Part shown: one piece after another, positions 15,405-17,948 of the stretch
Numbering within the stretch: the stretch's first letter is position 1
How the letters are laid out: the number at the start of each line of letters is the position of its first letter
From: Ignavibacteriales bacterium
GTDB lineage: Bacteria > Bacteroidota > Ignavibacteria > Ignavibacteriales > Ignavibacteriaceae
NCBI GenBank assembly: GCA_016709155.1
Contig: JADJEI010000008.1
Coordinates: 1 to 17,948, forward strand
Length of the DNA: 17,948 bases
Direction: 5' to 3'
Translations under genes and position numbers: made by a program
The notes under the pieces: generated by a model
The model's database searches: none
Told to the model about the DNA's origin: nothing
Seen by the model: only the letters and a program-made list of their open reading frames with translations

Positions 15405-16424
15405 ATGGAGGTAAAAGCGATCAAGTACTTTTTGAAATGGTAAAACACACGAGCCATTTATTGTATGTTCCATTTTTAATTCTGACGCTGCTTGCCGCTA
15501 TAATTGCGTCACAAGCCATGATAAGTGCTGTGATGTCTCTTGTTTATCAAGGAATTACCACACGCATTATTCCGTTAATGAAAATAAAATATACCTCGAC
15601 TAAAATAAAATCTCAGATTTACATCGGAGCAGTGAATTGGGGATTGTTAATCGCTGTAATATTTATGGTTCTATTTTTTAGAAAATCAGAGAATCTGGCA
15701 GCGGCGTATGGAATGGCAGTAACTGCAACTATGACTATCAGTTCGTATTTTATGATAAGAATTTTCTTTCATGATAAAAAATTTATTAAATACTCAATTG
15801 CGATTGGAGTGTTTCTTGTTGATTTACTTTTCCTCACCGCTGTACTGACTAAAATTCCACACGGCGCTCTCTGGTCTTTAATAATTGCTTCGATTCCATT
15901 GTTCATCATTACACTATGGACTAATGGAAACAAAGCGATGTACAAAGCATTTCGCTCACTATCATTTGACACCTTTGTTTTTAGTTACGAACAAATTTAT
16001 GGATTGAAAAACAACATACGCGGTACAGCGTTATTCTTCACAAAAACTTTGGAGCATATTCCACCTTACATTGTGCATTGTATGATTCGCGGAAATATTA
16101 TCTACGAAAAAAAAAAGTACTTGTTTCTATTGCGACTTCCGAACACCCATTTGGAATAAGTGTGGAGAAAAAGAATCTATTGCTTCAGGAATGGATGGAT
16201 TATTAATCAGTGCCGGTTACCTTGAAGTCTTAGATATACCAAAAATATTAAAGGAAAATGAAATCGGTGAAAAATTAATATTCTATGGTGTGGAAGACAT
16301 TGAAACAAAGAAAATTTATTATAAGATTTTTGCATTCATCAAAAAGATTACTCCGCCGTTCGTGAAATTTTATAAGTTGCCTTATAATAAGATTCACGGC
16401 GTTGTAACGAAACTTGAAATATAA
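15399..16424 (+). CDS. kup: Kup potassium uptake protein, C-terminal part (two more frameshifts)
   Basis: The continuation begins LNGGKSDQVLFEMVKHTSHL and holds the later membrane segments: ASQAMISAVMSLVYQGITTR, then NLAAAYGMAVTATMTISSYF, both typical of KUP TM9-TM12. Two more shifts occur: at a run of ten A (16107-16116), after which VLVSIATSEHPFGISVEKK is read, and at a run of five A (16168-16172), after which ESIASGMDGLLISAGYLEVL continues to the natural stop. The soluble cytoplasmic tail is short and ends FVKFYKLPYNKIHGVVTKLE. With both parts joined the protein is about 610 residues, normal for Kup. The TTG at 15275 and ATG at 16191 are not real starts. Confidence 0.85.
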
Positions 16425-16467
16425 ACTCATTTACATAATTAAATTTTTTAACAAATAAATACAATCA

Positions 16468-16686
16468 ATGAATAAAACATTTTTTATAACATTATTCGCT
16501 CTCTTTTTTTTTAATTCCTTTGCAGCCGCTCAAAACATTAATGATGATACTTTGTTTGTTGCATTTTGGAATCTTCAAAATTTATTTGACACCGAAGATG
16601 ACCCGCTAACAAAAGATGAGGAGTTTCTTCCTCCGCTGAAAAAGAATGGACGCAAGAGAGACTTGACAAAAAGTTTTACAATCTAA
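16468..16686 (+). CDS. N-terminal part of a secreted endonuclease/exonuclease/phosphatase-family protein
   Basis: Residues 1-22 (MNKTFFITLFALFFFNSFAA then AQ) form a signal peptide, so the enzyme is exported. LFVAFWNLQNLFDTEDDP follows; the Asn in 'WNLxNLF' is the first metal-site residue of the EEP (DNase I-like) fold, and the form 'WNxxNLFD' is typical of exported Bacteroidetes members. The frame closes after an artificial tail (KKNGRKRDLTKSFTI): one base over, the text reads SAEKEWTQERLDKKFYNLSR and VIRLMN, which continues the family. The break lies around 16625-16640. Confidence 0.78.
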   Translation: MNKTFFITLFALFFFNSFAAAQNINDDTLFVAFWNLQNLFDTEDDPLTKDEEFLPPLKKNGRKRDLTKSFTI

Positions 16687-17501
16687 GCCGCGTAATTCGT
16701 TTAATGAATAATGGAAATGGTCCCGATATCCTTGGCGTTTGTGAAGTTGAACATAAAGCATTATTAGATTCAATGGTTAATAAGTTTCTGCACGACCTGG
16801 AGTATGATGTTGCTTATATGGAATCCCCCGACGAACGAGGAATTGATAACGGGTTGATATACAAAAAAAATATTTTCGAATTAGTAAATGTTTCTGCTGA
16901 TTCGGTTTTTCTTTCTGCTCAGGATAAAACAAGATTATTACTTAAAGTTGTACTAAAAGCCAATGATGAATTGCTAAATATTTTTGTAAATCATTTTCCA
17001 TCACGGGGCGGTGGTGAATTTGAATCTCAACCAAAACGAATTAAAGCTGCTGAAGTTTTAAAAAAGAATGTTGATAATATTTTAAAACAGCGACCGACTG
17101 GCTAACATAATTGTAATTGGAGATTTTAATGACGAGCCTAACAACAAATCAATTGCAGAAGTTTTATCAGCAGAGAAATATTTTTGTGATTCAACAAGCT
17201 ATTCAAATTCACTGCTGCTAAATTTATCTTATGAAAAATTTAATCAAGGTATTGGCTCTTACCGATATAAAGATGACTGGAATATGATTGATCAGATTAT
17301 TGTATCAAGAAATTTAATTGATGGAAAAGTTATTAATTACGTTTGCGGATCGTTTTGAGTATTTTAAAACCTTTCTTGCTGCAAACACACACTGGAACAT
17401 TTGAAGGAACTGCTTTTCCAACTTACGGAGGCAACCGTTATCTTGGCGGCTTCACTGACCATTATCCTGTAATATCTAAATTTATAATCAAGAAAACATA
17501 A
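16632..17501 (+). pseudogene. Catalytic and C-terminal part of the same EEP-family protein, frameshifted
   Basis: Conserved EEP elements appear in order across three frames: NGNGPDILGVCEVEHKALLD (Glu for metal binding), DERGIDNGLIYKK, IFVNHFPSRGGGEFESQPKR (catalytic His region), then after a shift near 17090 IIVIGDFNDEPNNKSI (Asp and Asn), DWNMIDQIIVS, and after two more shifts near 17335 and 17370 YGGNRYLGGFTDHYPVISKF (terminal Asp-His pair). All catalytic positions are thus present, which argues that the shifts are sequence errors or very recent. Likely activity is phosphodiester hydrolysis on nucleic acid or a phosphoester in the periplasm or outside the cell. The gene ends 2 nt before the next ATG, so it is probably co-transcribed with the reductase. 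Confidence 0.72.
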
Positions 17502-17503
17502 AT

Positions 17504-17948
17504 ATGAAAAAAATACTTTTAATATTTGGAGCCGAAGGCGCTTTGGGAAAAGGTGTCAGCGGTAGTCTAATTAAAAAGATTACGACAAGATTTATTTATT
17601 TGATTTCAAAAAGACTTCAACGTTTTCTAATAATAAAATTGAATTCAGAATTATTTCGGATTTGTCTATCGAACAGAATGCAGCATCGGCTTTCGAAGGG
17701 ATTCAGCCTGATAAAAATTCTTTATTTTTTCTTTTCAGTACAATTGGCGGATTTACAGGAGGAAAAAATCTTTGGGAAACCTCGAGCGAGGAATGGCAAA
17801 AAATGATGAACATGAATTTAATTGCCAATTTCAATCTTGCAAAATATTTTTCTTTATTGGTTAAAAAAATCTGCAGGCGGTTCAATTTGTTTTACATCTG
17901 CTTTTACGGGGCTAACTGCAGAAACTAAAAAATCAATTTATGGAGTTT
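17504..17948 (+). CDS. Short-chain dehydrogenase/reductase, frameshifted and cut by window end
   Basis: The ATG follows the previous stop by 2 nt. MKKILLIFGAEGALGKGVSG has the Rossmann 'GxxGxxG' nucleotide-binding loop of SDR enzymes. One shift near 17570 leads to KDYDKIYLFDFKK, then DLSIEQNAASAFEGIQPDKN, LFFLFSTIGGFTGGKNLWET and MNMNLIANFNLAKYFSLLVK, where the Asn in 'NLxxxFNLxK' is a conserved SDR position. A second shift near 17865 gives SAGGSICFTSAFTGLTAETK then KSIYGV, which contains the catalytic Ser and Tyr region just at the window edge. About 150 residues of a normal 230-250 are visible. Cofactor NAD(P) is expected; the substrate is unknown. It resembles quinoid dihydropteridine reductase-like short SDRs only loosely. 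Confidence 0.72.

Noticed and set aside
14592..16424. Programmed ribosomal frameshifting in kup
   Set aside because: Three shifts occur at unrelated A/T runs and similar shifts break many unrelated genes, so a common sequence-quality cause is more likely than programmed frameshifting.
16191..16424. A separate 77-residue gene
   Set aside because: Its sequence continues the Kup C-terminal tail across a five-A run, and it has no independent ribosome-binding site.

Overview
The window looks like a low-GC genome of the Ignavibacteria or a related Bacteroidetes/Chlorobi lineage. The evidence is several secreted proteins whose C-termini carry the type IX secretion (T9SS) sorting signature NYPNPFNPxT followed by a Ser-Gly-Val/Ile-Tyr-x-Tyr-x-Leu-Arg-Ala-Gly pattern, plus an OmpA-type protein and very AT-rich intergenic DNA. 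Every supported gene lies on the + strand. No rRNA, tRNA or CRISPR array was seen.

Layout. 139-1776: a toxin-antitoxin-like pair, an Xre-HTH/ImmA-IrrE protein broken by frameshifts followed 3 nt later by an intact PIN-domain (DUF4411-type) protein. 1811-2282: a heavily frameshifted DprA/SLOG-like Rossmann protein. 2310-2705: a 396-bp internally deleted IS5-type element with near-perfect 18-bp terminal inverted repeats. 2820-9000: a block of exported proteins, namely a decayed beta-propeller-type fragment, an Asp-box (BNR) repeat T9SS cargo, an OmpA-family peptidoglycan-binding protein, an SBBP-repeat T9SS cargo, and a second decayed cargo fragment. 9080-9340: the N-terminal stub of a second copy of the same IS family. 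9421-11311: a ~190-bp direct repeat flanking about 1.5 kb that holds the 3' end of a type I restriction specificity gene (hsdS) and an intact class II fic gene with an operator-like array upstream. 11288-16424: three cation-coupled transporters (SDF symporter, NSS transporter, Kup potassium uptake). 16468-17501: a secreted endonuclease/exonuclease/phosphatase-family protein. 17504-end: a short-chain dehydrogenase/reductase cut by the window edge.

The most informative structure is the hsdS-fic module. The upstream repeat copy holds the leader and first seven codons of the downstream SDF symporter gene, followed directly by hsdS sequence; the intact symporter gene starts in the second copy. This is the layout expected from insertion with a long target duplication, a mode proposed for restriction-modification gene complexes. 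The two copies differ at several positions, so simple assembly duplication is unlikely.

A caution covers the whole window: many genes are split by single-base shifts, often in A or T runs, while the encoded protein sequence on both sides stays family-like. This is more typical of sequencing or consensus indel error than of gene decay. Fic, the SDF symporter, the NSS transporter and the PIN gene are uninterrupted.
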